A stretch of 64,000 nt of DNA. It comes from an uncultured Altererythrobacter sp. (GTDB lineage Bacteria > Pseudomonadota > Alphaproteobacteria > Sphingomonadales > Sphingomonadaceae). The notes beneath the pieces are model-generated. The model did not search any database, was not told the DNA's origin, and saw only the letters and a program-made list of their open reading frames with translations. The stretch's first letter is position 1. Each line of letters starts with the position of its first letter. The DNA is taken from positions 62,001 through 126,000 of the forward strand of contig CAMPIX010000007.1 of NCBI GenBank assembly GCA_946886565.1, written 5' to 3'. Both the position numbers and the translations under genes were made by a program. Positions 17,587-25,983 of this stretch are shown here, one piece after another.

Positions 17587-18789
17587 ATGAACAAGCCAGG
17601 ATCCTTCCACGCCATTCTGTTGTTTCTCGGCGTCGCGCTGCTGCCGGTCTACATCTTCGGCTCGGGCGCCGCGCAGCCGACGCACATTGCGCTGGCGCTG
17701 TTCGCCGGAACGGTGTGGCTCACGACGCATATCGCGCTCGACCGCTGGAGCTTCCTGCTGCTTCTGCTGGCTGTCTACGGTGCGCTGGTCGAGCTGTTGT
17801 ACGTCGTGGTGGGGAGCGATCCCGAGAACCTCATCCACGCCGTGTTCCTGCTCTACAATTTCGTGATCCCGTATGCGGTATACGCCTACTGCGTCCGGCA
17901 TGGCGACCGGGCGATCGCGCACGGATTGATATTCGCCACCGCGATCGCGATCGGCACGGTGTTGCTCAACGGGATCGAGCTACAGGCGATCGGCCGCACC
18001 ATGCGCGAGACCGGATCGTTCAACAATCCGAACCAGCTTGGCTACTTTGCAGTCTGCCTTCTGTCGCTGACATATCTTCTGCGGCTGCGCGGGGCGTACG
18101 GAAACCTGGTGACGATCGCCTTCTATGGCGCCGCGGTGTTCCTGGCGATCGCCTCGCTTTCGAAGGCGGCGATGATTGCGACGTTCGCGGTCATCTTCTT
18201 CGCTTCCAAACCTCGTCTTTCGCGCAACTACGTCGCCGCCTGGTTCTTCGCTGTCGTAGGTGCGATCGCTCTCCTTCTGGCAGCGTACCAGTCCGGATAT
18301 CTCGACCAGTATCTGTTCATGCAACGTCTCGACGGGATCATGACCGAAGGCGACAGCAGCCTCGCAAGCCGCGGATATTTCGCGTTTCTGCAGGGCAACG
18401 CGATTCAAACCTTCCTGGGCCTCGGCGCGGAGAACGTTAACGATCTCATCGGCCACGAGGTGCATTCGACGTTCTTCTCGATCCTCAGCAACTACGGCCT
18501 CGTCGGATTCACATTGCTTCTGGCGGTGATGGTCGTCTGGTTCAAATCGCTCTGGCGGACTTATGGCTTCATCGGACTCGTGTGCATCGCCGGCCCCTCG
18601 ATGCTGTACGGGGTGACGCACAACGGCTCGCGGTTCACCATATTCTGGATTCTCTTCGCGCTATCGCTGGTACCCTTGCCCGCCGTCCGGCGGGCGGCCC
18701 TCCAGAGTTCTGCGGGACCCGCTTCAGGACCTCAACCGCGGCAGCCGCTGGCGGGCGCCCCTGTCGCTTATCCGGCGACCCGACCGTAG
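17587..18789 (+). CDS. Wzy-like O-antigen/exopolysaccharide polymerase
   Basis: Polytopic membrane protein of 400 residues with about 10-11 hydrophobic helices and a large periplasmic loop (about 245-320). MRETGSFNNPNQLGYFAV and the later HSTFFSILSNYGLVGF match the O-antigen ligase/polymerase fold (PF04932-like). Polymerase rather than ligase is inferred from its place in a repeat-unit locus. The C-terminal tail is proline/alanine-rich. The 94 bases before the ATG at 17587 hold no other gene; an upstream extension in frame exists but lacks membrane character. Confidence 0.75.
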   Translation: MNKPGSFHAILLFLGVALLPVYIFGSGAAQPTHIALALFAGTVWLTTHIALDRWSFLLLLLAVYGALVELLYVVVGSDPENLIHAVFLLYNFVIPYAVYAYCVRHGDRAIAHGLIFATAIAIGTVLLNGIELQAIGRTMRETGSFNNPNQLGYFAVCLLSLTYLLRLRGAYGNLVTIAFYGAAVFLAIASLSKAAMIATFAVIFFASKPRLSRNYVAAWFFAVVGAIALLLAAYQSGYLDQYLFMQRLDGIMTEGDSSLASRGYFAFLQGNAIQTFLGLGAENVNDLIGHEVHSTFFSILSNYGLVGFTLLLAVMVVWFKSLWRTYGFIGLVCIAGPSMLYGVTHNGSRFTIFWILFALSLVPLPAVRRAALQSSAGPASGPQPRQPLAGAPVAYPATRP

Positions 18790-18799
18790 TCTGCCGCTG

Positions 18800-19918
18800 T
18801 CAGCCAAGGACGAAGCGCTCGAACAGCGCTTCGTATTTGCGCACGATGGCGGCTTTTTCGAAATTCCTCGCTACATGCTCGCGGCCGCGCTGGCCGATCA
18901 TCTCGTGATCGCCCTCGATCGCGCGAAGCATGGCCGCGCCGATCGCATCGGCTTCGATCGCGTCGGCGAGAAATCCGGTCTCCCCGTCCTCGATCAGGTC
19001 GCGCGTCGCGCCCGGGCAATCGGTCGCCACGACCGGCACGCCGAGCGCCATGGCTTCGAGCATGGCGTTGCTGAAGCCTTCGTAGCGCGAGGACGAGACG
19101 AACAGGTCGGCGCGCTCGATCTCGGCGAGCACGGCCTCGCTGCGTCCGGGCATGCGGACACAGCCCGCCAGGTCCAGCGTATCAGCCTGCCGTTCGATCT
19201 CGGCGCGTTGCGGGCCTTCGCCCAGGATGGTCAACGTCGCTTCGGGATGCCGCGCGCGAAACGCGGCGAACGCCGGGAGCAGCAGATCGAAGCCCTTCTG
19301 GGGGGCGAGGCGGCCGACCGCGATCACCGCGGGCCGGCCGTGATCGGCGACAGCAATTGTCGCCTTCTGCCGCGCCAGAGCGTGCTCCAGCTCGTCGAGC
19401 GACAGCGGATTGCCGATCACCGCGATGTCCTGGCCGGGCCGCAGATCGCGGCGCAACTCGCGCGCCATGTCGTCCGACTGCGCGACCACCGCGTCGGCCC
19501 GGCGCATCAGCATGCGGATAAGGACTTGCGCCAGCCTGTGCTTGACCAGCGAGGTCTGCTTCAGGATCGCGAAATCGGCCGCGATCGCGTTCGCCTGCCG
19601 GGCGATCACCGGCGGCTTGCGCCGCTGGAACGCGCGCGCCGCGAGCGCAACCACGTTCATCCGCAGCGTGGTGAAGACCAGATCGGGTGCGATCCGGTCG
19701 ATCGCCCGCGCGAATGCGCGCACGGGGTAGCGGCCGCCCTCGACTACGACCACCCGCACATCGTCCGGCAGGGCATCGAAATAGCGCCCGCCGCGCACCG
19801 AGGTCACCAGGATCGGCGAGAACCGCCGCCGGTCCAGCCCGGTCAGCAACTCGTAGATTACCCGGTCCGGCCCGCCGGCGTCGAGCTCGGGCACCGCGAA
19901 AGCGATCGTGGCGGTCAC
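18800..19918 (-). CDS. GT4 glycosyltransferase
   Basis: GT-B fold glycosyltransferase of 372 residues. The N-terminal acceptor domain opens with FAVPELDAGGPDRVIYELL; the C-terminal donor domain has VGRLAPQKGFDLLLPAF and SSRYEGFSNAMLEAMALGVP (EX7E motif), then DCPGATRDLI. The profile is that of capsule or O-antigen transferases acting at the inner membrane. It converges with the polymerase gene (10-base gap) and is divergent from the HAD gene. Donor and linkage cannot be predicted. Confidence 0.83.
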   Translation of the reverse strand: MTATIAFAVPELDAGGPDRVIYELLTGLDRRRFSPILVTSVRGGRYFDALPDDVRVVVVEGGRYPVRAFARAIDRIAPDLVFTTLRMNVVALAARAFQRRKPPVIARQANAIAADFAILKQTSLVKHRLAQVLIRMLMRRADAVVAQSDDMARELRRDLRPGQDIAVIGNPLSLDELEHALARQKATIAVADHGRPAVIAVGRLAPQKGFDLLLPAFAAFRARHPEATLTILGEGPQRAEIERQADTLDLAGCVRMPGRSEAVLAEIERADLFVSSSRYEGFSNAMLEAMALGVPVVATDCPGATRDLIEDGETGFLADAIEADAIGAAMLRAIEGDHEMIGQRGREHVARNFEKAAIVRKYEALFERFVLG

Positions 19919-20079
19919 CGCCGGGCGGTCCGGTGCTGGAAACTGGGGCGCAGGATCGGGCAGTCTATGTCTGGCATGGCGGGCGCGCTATTCAGGATCG
20001 GCGCCGCCATGGCAAGGGCGGGGCGCGGACGCGCGCGGCGCTTGAGCCCGTCCACGGTAGTCTTTAACAGCCGTTTGCG

Positions 20080-20694
20080 ATGAACCTCGAAGAAAGAATT
20101 GCAGCTGCGGGCATTTACGATGCCTGGTTGTGCGACCTGGACGGGACGCTCGCCGAAACGATGCCGCTTCATCACCGCGCCTACGCGTCGGTCTTCGCCG
20201 ATCTGGGCGGCGCTCTTTCGCTCGAGGATTTCTCGACGCTCGCCGGCGGGCCTGCGCGCGAGACGATTTCGCGCTTCGCCGCGGCTGCGGGAGTATCGGC
20301 GGACGACGCCTTGCCGTGGGAGCAGATTCATGCGCGCAAAAAGGCGCTGTTCAGCAGCTTCGTCGCCGCCGGCGAAATCGCGCCGCTCGAGCTCGCCGCG
20401 CTCGTGCGGGCCGCTCCGCCGCACGTCCGCGTCGCGGTCGTCACCTCGGGCAATCGCGCCGGCGCGATCGAGATCGTCGAGGCGCTCGGATTGACCGGGC
20501 GGATCGACCTGATCGTCTCCGGCGACGATGTGGAGAAGGGCAAGCCCGACCCTGAACCCTATCGGAAGGCCGCCGAGCTGTTGGCGATCGCGCCGGAGGA
20601 CTGCCTCGTGTTCGAAGACCATGCCGACGGGGTGGCGTCGGCCAGGGCCGCGGGCATGACCGTCATCGACGTGTCCGACCTGGTCCGGGCCTGA
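20080..20694 (+). CDS. HAD phosphatase, beta-phosphoglucomutase-like subfamily
   Basis: Cytoplasmic HAD hydrolase of 204 residues with motif I CDLDGTLAETMPLHH (about 16-30), motif II VVTSGNRAGA, and motifs III/IV KGKPDPEPYRKAAELL and VFEDHADGVASARAAGM. All four catalytic motifs are intact. It is followed six bases later by a kinase-fold gene and then a nucleotidyltransferase, so dephosphorylation or isomerisation of a small phosphorylated compound in the same pathway is likely. The ribosome binding site is weak. Confidence 0.82.
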   Translation: MNLEERIAAAGIYDAWLCDLDGTLAETMPLHHRAYASVFADLGGALSLEDFSTLAGGPARETISRFAAAAGVSADDALPWEQIHARKKALFSSFVAAGEIAPLELAALVRAAPPHVRVAVVTSGNRAGAIEIVEALGLTGRIDLIVSGDDVEKGKPDPEPYRKAAELLAIAPEDCLVFEDHADGVASARAAGMTVIDVSDLVRA

Positions 20695-20699
20695 CCGCA

Positions 20700-21593
20700 A
20701 TGCACGACCATCCGGCATTTGCGGGCGAGCGCGAGGTCGTGCCGCTCTCGGGCTTTTCCGGTGCGCTGATCGCCCTCCTGCGAGACGCCCGGGGGCGCAG
20801 CTACGTGCGCAAGGCCGCCAAGACGCCCGCAGACAGCACGAAGCTGGCCCGTCAGGCCGACCGGCAAACCGAGCTCGGCGCGCTTCTCGACGGGGTCGCC
20901 CGAATGCCCGAGGTGTTGCGCACCGGCGAGGCGGACGGCTGCTACTGGTTCGACATGACCTTCGTGCCGGGCCGTGATGGCATCCGTTACCTGTCTGACG
21001 CGAGCCACATCGAATTCGACAGCTTCACCGGCCAGATCGGCGGCATCATCAACCGTTTCGCCTCCACTGCCGACCAGGCGTCGCCGATCGACGTGCGAAG
21101 CGCGATCGCCGACAAGCTGCTCGATATCGACCGCAAGACGGCGGGCGAGTTTCGCCACCTGCTCGCACGGCTGAACTTTGCGGCGAGCAGCATTCCGCAG
21201 ACGCTCCCACGAACGGCGGCGCATGGCGATCTGACGCTGGAGAACCTGATCGTCGACCGGCAGGACAAGCTTTGGTTGATCGACACGATCGACAGCCCGT
21301 TCGATCATTACTGGATCGACCTGTCCAAGCTGTTCCAGGATTGCGAAGGGCGCTGGTTCAAGCACCGCGGCCGCGCGCTTTCGCTGGGCATCAGCTGGGA
21401 GCTGCGGCAGCGGATATTCCGCGCTGCGCAGGCGATGGATGCGCGCTATCCCGCCTTTCACTACCTGCTGCTGTCGTTGACGTTCGCCCGCATCCTTCCT
21501 TATTCGCGCACCGAAACCGACCGGACCTTCGTTCGCCGGCGCGTCGAAACGTTCATCGGCGCGTGCGAAGCGGCCCTGGAGACCGAACGATGA
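20700..21593 (+). CDS. Aminoglycoside/choline kinase-fold phosphotransferase
   Basis: The 297-residue protein has an APH-type C-lobe: AAHGDLTLENLIVDRQ (catalytic HGDxxxxN) and LIDTIDSPFDHYWIDLSKL (metal-binding Asp). A nucleotide-binding lobe is suggested by VVPLSGFSGALIALL and a lysine in YVRKAAK. The family phosphorylates small hydroxyl compounds such as choline, sugars or amino alcohols. The stop overlaps the start of the nucleotidyltransferase gene (ATGA), linking phosphorylation to nucleotide activation. The substrate is unknown. Confidence 0.75.
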   Translation: MHDHPAFAGEREVVPLSGFSGALIALLRDARGRSYVRKAAKTPADSTKLARQADRQTELGALLDGVARMPEVLRTGEADGCYWFDMTFVPGRDGIRYLSDASHIEFDSFTGQIGGIINRFASTADQASPIDVRSAIADKLLDIDRKTAGEFRHLLARLNFAASSIPQTLPRTAAHGDLTLENLIVDRQDKLWLIDTIDSPFDHYWIDLSKLFQDCEGRWFKHRGRALSLGISWELRQRIFRAAQAMDARYPAFHYLLLSLTFARILPYSRTETDRTFVRRRVETFIGACEAALETER

Positions 21594-22645
21594 AGATCAT
21601 TATTCCGTGCGGGGGGCGCTCCTCCCGCTATCCGAACATGCCGCCCAAATGGATGCTGCCCGACCACGACGGCGTGCCGATGGTGGTCCGCGCCGTGGCG
21701 GGTCTGGACACCTCGCCCGACGATATCGTGGTGACGATCCTGAAGGAACACGACGAAAAGTTCGATGCCTGCGCGGGCATCCGCAAGGCGTTCGGCCGCT
21801 CGATCGAAATCGTCGTGCTCGACGAGCAGACCCAGAGCCAGTCCGAAACCGTGGCCTTGACGCTGCGCAGGACGGGCCTGGACGAGCCGTTCCTGGTGAA
21901 GGATTCCGACAACCATTTCACCATCGAGCAGCCGAACGCGACCTACAACTACGTGTCGGTTGCCTCGCTCAACGATTTCGACCAGATCAACCCGCGCAAC
22001 AAGAGCTACTGCCGGGTCGACCAGGAAGACATCATCCTGGCGATACGCGAGAAGCGCGTGATTTCGGATCTTTTCAGCGTGGGGGGGTACTTCTTCACCG
22101 ACCCCGCGAAGTTCCTCGCGACGTTCGACGAACTGTCGCAGGCGCCGACCGTTGCCGCGGGCGAGCTCTACATATCCGAGATCATCGCGAACATGGCGCT
22201 GCGGGGGGAAATCTTCAAAGTGCGCCGGGTGAAGAACTACGAAGACTGGGGCACGGTCCACGAATGGCGCGAGAAGCTGCAGGAACGCAGACTGTTCTTC
22301 GTCGCGGTCGACGGGTTTCTGTTCGAGCGCGGATCGGCGCATTTTTCGCCGGCGTTCGAGAACGCGCGGCCGAACGAACAGGCGGTCACCGCCGTCCGCC
22401 AGCTAGGCGAGGCCGGGCACGCGGTCGTCTACCTGTCGATCCGGCCCACCGAGCTCGAGAAAGCGACCGCCGAGGCGATCGCGCAACTGGAGCTTCCGGC
22501 GGGGAGCCTCATCATGGAATGCGGGGTCGCGCAGTGGAATCTGGTCACCGCCCCTGATGCGACGTTGCCGTTCAGCACCTCGCGTTCGCTCGAGCTGTCG
22601 CCCGACGATCCGAACCTCAGGGAAAAACTCGACGGGCACAACTGA
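21590..22645 (+). CDS. Nucleotidyltransferase with extra C-terminal domain
   Basis: Residues 1-235 form a GT-A-like nucleotidyltransferase. The start MKIIIPCGGRSSRYP is a variant of the usual GxGTR loop, the lysine of PPKWMLPDHDG is kept, and KDSDNHFTI supplies a metal-binding Asp. RRVKNYEDWGTVHEW closes the domain, as in capsule sugar-phosphate nucleotidyltransferases. Residues about 240-351 are a separate domain beginning RLFFVAVDGFLFERG that looks HAD-like but has only a weak motif I. The product would be an NDP- or CMP-activated small molecule for polysaccharide decoration. Co-translated with the kinase gene. Confidence 0.7.
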   Translation: MKIIIPCGGRSSRYPNMPPKWMLPDHDGVPMVVRAVAGLDTSPDDIVVTILKEHDEKFDACAGIRKAFGRSIEIVVLDEQTQSQSETVALTLRRTGLDEPFLVKDSDNHFTIEQPNATYNYVSVASLNDFDQINPRNKSYCRVDQEDIILAIREKRVISDLFSVGGYFFTDPAKFLATFDELSQAPTVAAGELYISEIIANMALRGEIFKVRRVKNYEDWGTVHEWREKLQERRLFFVAVDGFLFERGSAHFSPAFENARPNEQAVTAVRQLGEAGHAVVYLSIRPTELEKATAEAIAQLELPAGSLIMECGVAQWNLVTAPDATLPFSTSRSLELSPDDPNLREKLDGHN

Positions 22646-22666
22646 CGCCCGCAAGAGCGCCGGCGC

Positions 22667-23728
22667 TCACGCCCCGAAGGCTTCGCCGGCGCGATAGCGC
22701 TGCAGCGCCCGGTCATACGCCTTTCGGGCGACGAGGGTGCCGACGGGCCCCATCGCGAGCAGCGCCCTGAGCGCTGCAACCTTGCGCGATCCGCGCACCA
22801 GCTCTGGATAGGCGGCGCGGCCGAAATCGAGCGTGCGGCGGGCCAGCTTCCGCTCGCCTTCGGCGACCATCTTCATTCCGCGCAGCCCGATGTCATGCTC
22901 GACGAACGCCCGCGCCAGGTCGGCGCGCCCGAGACCGGCGCGCTCGAGGATTTCGGGGGCGGTGTCGAACGTTGCGCGATACTGGTCGATCAGGTGCTTG
23001 AGCGCGCCCGATTCGCGCTGCAGCGCAGCCTGGTTGTTGGCGTGGACCCGATAGACGAACAGCGGCCGGTCGATGAAAAACGCTTCGTCCGCCACCGCCA
23101 GCAGCTTCCACGCGAACCCCTTGTCGGGATTGATCAGATTGCCCCCGCCGTAGCCTTCGACCCGCTCGTACAAGTGGCGCGGATAGCAAGTGGCGACGAA
23201 CGGAAGCGGAATTCGCAGCTGCTCGAACGAACGGCGAAGCAGGCTCGCTGCAGCCTGGCGATAGACGGGGGCTCCGATCGCTGCGCTCAGCGCGGCGTCG
23301 GGCTCTGCGGGCCAGAGCCGCCGGTCGATTCCCGCCTCGCCGGTCTTGACGCCGTTACCGTCGACGACTTCGTTGCCCGCGGCGAAGACCGCATTGTCGG
23401 CCGCCGGGCCCAGCGCCTCGGCCAGCGCCGCATAAGTGGCGAAGGCTTCGGGTTTGGCCAGATCATCCGACGAAAGCAGCAGCATGCGATCGCCCGTGGC
23501 GTGCTGGCACGCGCGGTCGAGATTCCCAGCGAAGCCCACATTCCAGCGGTTGGTGTGCAGCTTGATTCGCGGATCGCCGAACGCCTCGACCACCGCCACG
23601 CTGTCGTCGGTGCTGCAATTGTCCGAGACGAGAATCTCGATGTCGGCCTGCTGCACGCGGACGCTCTCTATGGTCTCGCCGATATAGCGCGCGTAGTTGT
23701 AATTCGGGATGCAGATACTGAATTTCAT
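22667..23728 (-). CDS. GT2 family glycosyltransferase
   Basis: Inverting GT-A glycosyltransferase of 353 residues. The N-terminus ICIPNYNYARYIGETIESV, then EILVSDNCSTDDSVAVVEAF and LLLSSDDLAKPEAFA (DxD-type metal site SSDD) are classical GT2 motifs. The C-terminal third is helical and probably membrane-associated through amphipathic segments rather than a true transmembrane helix. It converges on the nucleotidyltransferase gene. It is the third glycosyltransferase in the locus, suggesting a repeat unit of about four sugars with the initiating sugar. Confidence 0.83.
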   Translation of the reverse strand: MKFSICIPNYNYARYIGETIESVRVQQADIEILVSDNCSTDDSVAVVEAFGDPRIKLHTNRWNVGFAGNLDRACQHATGDRMLLLSSDDLAKPEAFATYAALAEALGPAADNAVFAAGNEVVDGNGVKTGEAGIDRRLWPAEPDAALSAAIGAPVYRQAAASLLRRSFEQLRIPLPFVATCYPRHLYERVEGYGGGNLINPDKGFAWKLLAVADEAFFIDRPLFVYRVHANNQAALQRESGALKHLIDQYRATFDTAPEILERAGLGRADLARAFVEHDIGLRGMKMVAEGERKLARRTLDFGRAAYPELVRGSRKVAALRALLAMGPVGTLVARKAYDRALQRYRAGEAFGA

Positions 23729-24087
23729 GGGAAATGCGGGTCCGTTGGCGGCGATCGGCCGACGCTTGCGTTAACGGCAGCGCTCGGCAGGGGTCAAGCG
23801 CAAGCCGGCGGGAAGCGCGCTGGCCCCCCGGATGGAAAGGCGAGCAGGCACGGCGGGCGACGACGAGGCTCAGCCCTTCGTCGCAGACGTAACTGCTGGA
23901 AGGGACTTGGAAAAAGACCGCCTCCCCGACATTGCCCGCCGGTTCTCGTTCTTCTAAGCGTCATTTGTATATCCGTCGGCTCCCCTTGTTCGCCGGCGGT
24001 CCCGAGTATCCTGACGAGACCGGCGCACATTTCTGGCGCTCCGGGGATGGGCCCGGCCTGCAGACGAAAGGGGCGAAAGGGAATGAC
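23729..24087. other. Intergenic spacer between GT2 and acyltransferase genes
   Basis: These 359 bases separate two divergent genes. I see no supported coding region. A short inverted repeat (CGACGAGG...CCCTTCGTCG) lies near 23859-23881. TTGTATATC near 23966-23974 could be an extended -10 element for the acyltransferase. An in-frame extension upstream of 24088 has no family similarity. Confidence 0.5.
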
Positions 24088-25197
24088 TTGCAAGCGAAGG
24101 TTCGTTTCGTAGCGCTGGACTCGTGGCGTGGGATCGCCGCGCTTGTCGTCGCATTCGGCCATCTCAAGACGACCGGCACGCTTTCCGGCCTGGCACTCGC
24201 GACCACCAGTTACCGCTTCGTCGACTTCTTTTTCGTCCTGTCGGGGTTCGTGATCGCACATTCGAGCGGGGAAAAACTTTCCACGGGCAAGGGCGAAGCC
24301 ATGCGATTCATCGTGCGGCGAATCGCCAGGCTGTGGCCGCTTCATCTGTTCGTCCTGGGGCTGTTCGTCGTCCACCAACTGGTGTTGCTCGCCGCCAACG
24401 GGATGGACCTGGTGGAAGAGCCGCTTGCCTTCACCGACAGCTTCGATCTCGGCTGGCTTCCCGCAAATCTGGCGATGGTCCAGGCCTGGGGCACGACGCC
24501 GTACAATACCTGGAACGAACCCGCCTGGTCGATTTCGACCGAGATGTTCGCCTATCTCTGCTTCGTGCTCGCTTGCATCGCCGCGCAGCGCAGGGGCTGG
24601 GTGGTTCTCGCCGCGGTGGGCCTGGCGTGTACCGCCTACGCCGTCGCTTTTCCCGAGACCATGACAGCGACGACGTCGATTGCCCTGGTCAGGGGCATGG
24701 CCGGCTTCGGCCTGGGCGTGCTGATGCACAGGCTATGGGCGAAGTGGCACGCGATCCGCATCCCCTTCGCAACGGTTCTCGAATTCGCCGCGATCGGCGC
24801 CACCTTCTTCGCCATCGTTCAGGTGCCGCTGGAAATGGGCGCGGCTATCATCCCTCTCTTTGCCCTGGTGGTGCTGCTCTTCGCGTACGAACAGGGCCTG
24901 GCCTCGCGGCTGTTGCGGAGCGGCGCTTTCGTATTTCTCGGCGAACGCAGCTATTCGATCTATCTGATTCACGCATTCATCATCATGGGTATCCTGTCCG
25001 CCGCTGCAGTGCTCGGCTTCCTGGGCGGCAGCGAAGGCACTACGGCGATCGTGTTGCCGACGCCGATCGCGGACGCGCTTATGGTCGGCTATCTTGGCAT
25101 CACGATTGCGGTGGCCAGCTTGACCTTCCGCTTCGTTGAGATGCCCGGTCAGGAGGTTGGCCGGATGGTTGTGCGCCGAACAGAGGTGGCGAAGTAG
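24088..25197 (+). CDS. Acyltransferase 3 family membrane protein (OafA-like)
   Basis: Integral membrane O-acyltransferase of 369 residues with about ten helices. VALDSWRGIAALVVAFGH (about 7-24) holds the conserved arginine and histidine, FFFVLSGFVIAHSSG follows, and WSISTEMFAYL and RSYSIYLIHAF are family motifs. Such proteins acetylate sugars of O-antigen or exopolysaccharide. The start chosen is TTG at 24088, because AAAGGGAA lies just before it and the conserved core begins seven residues later; ATG or GTG starts further upstream would add an unrelated leader. Confidence 0.85.
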   Translation: MQAKVRFVALDSWRGIAALVVAFGHLKTTGTLSGLALATTSYRFVDFFFVLSGFVIAHSSGEKLSTGKGEAMRFIVRRIARLWPLHLFVLGLFVVHQLVLLAANGMDLVEEPLAFTDSFDLGWLPANLAMVQAWGTTPYNTWNEPAWSISTEMFAYLCFVLACIAAQRRGWVVLAAVGLACTAYAVAFPETMTATTSIALVRGMAGFGLGVLMHRLWAKWHAIRIPFATVLEFAAIGATFFAIVQVPLEMGAAIIPLFALVVLLFAYEQGLASRLLRSGAFVFLGERSYSIYLIHAFIIMGILSAAAVLGFLGGSEGTTAIVLPTPIADALMVGYLGITIAVASLTFRFVEMPGQEVGRMVVRRTEVAK

Positions 25198-25284
25198 CGT
25201 GCACGCCTGTAGGCACGGCGGCGAGCCATCGAACGTCGTTCGGCGCGGTTGCGATGGAGGTTCGCCGATTCCGGGAGGTAGGCA

Positions 25285-25983
25285 ATGCGCCCTGTAGAGG
25301 CCGAATGGATACGTGATCGGCTCCTCGCGACCGATCCGCAAAAGTGCTCGCCAATCGCCAACGTCGGATCCTCCACCCACGCGTTTCGCACCGTCAACAA
25401 ACCGCATATCGAACGGCTGCTCTTCGCGCCGCTGCGGGCGGCGGGGTTCGAGGTGGTTCATATCGATATAAAGCCGGACGAGGGAGTCGATATGGTCGGC
25501 GACCTGACCGATCCGGCGTTCCTGGCCGAGGTGAAGGCGCGGGGTTGCCGCTCGGCCATCTGTTCCAACCTGCTGGAGCACCTTTCGGAGCGACAGGGCG
25601 TGATTGATGCGTGCGGCGAACTCGTCGCCGAGGAGGGCGCGCTGGTGGTGACGGTCCCTTATAGCTATCCCTATCACGCCGATCCGATCGACACGCTCTA
25701 TCGTCCCGACGTTGAGGCCCTGGCGGGCGAATTCCCGGATCTCGAACTCGTGACCGGGGAGATTCTGAGCGATGGCACTCTGATGCAGGAGGAATTCGGC
25801 AAAGGCACGACGAACGGGCTGCTCTATCTGCCCAAGGCTTTCTTGCGAATCCTGCGATTCTGGAAGCCGGCGATCGCGCTGGGGCAGCTTCATCGGCTGG
25901 CCTGGCTGGTCAGGCCGTTCAAGGTGACGTGCGCGGTGTTTCGCCGGCCTGGCAGGCCCGATTTTGCAGGAAAGGCCGTCTAG
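25285..25983 (+). CDS. SAM-dependent methyltransferase-like protein
   Basis: Class I methyltransferase fold of 232 residues. IANVGSSTHAF replaces the usual GxGxG loop, VHIDIKPDEGVDMVGDLTD gives the acidic SAM-ribose residue, and AICSNLLEHLSER with ALVVTVPYSYPYH marks strands 4 and 5. Proteins of this kind in polysaccharide loci methylate sugars or act on the chain end, but an inactive or different role is possible given the altered SAM loop. It ends the locus; its stop shares the palindrome CTAG with the stop of the convergent P450 gene. Confidence 0.65.
   Translation: MRPVEAEWIRDRLLATDPQKCSPIANVGSSTHAFRTVNKPHIERLLFAPLRAAGFEVVHIDIKPDEGVDMVGDLTDPAFLAEVKARGCRSAICSNLLEHLSERQGVIDACGELVAEEGALVVTVPYSYPYHADPIDTLYRPDVEALAGEFPDLELVTGEILSDGTLMQEEFGKGTTNGLLYLPKAFLRILRFWKPAIALGQLHRLAWLVRPFKVTCAVFRRPGRPDFAGKAV

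Noticed and set aside
23932..24087. Extended N-terminus of the acyltransferase gene
   Set aside because: It adds about 52 residues without hydrophobic or family features, while TTG at 24088 has a good ribosome binding site and family-like spacing to the first helix.
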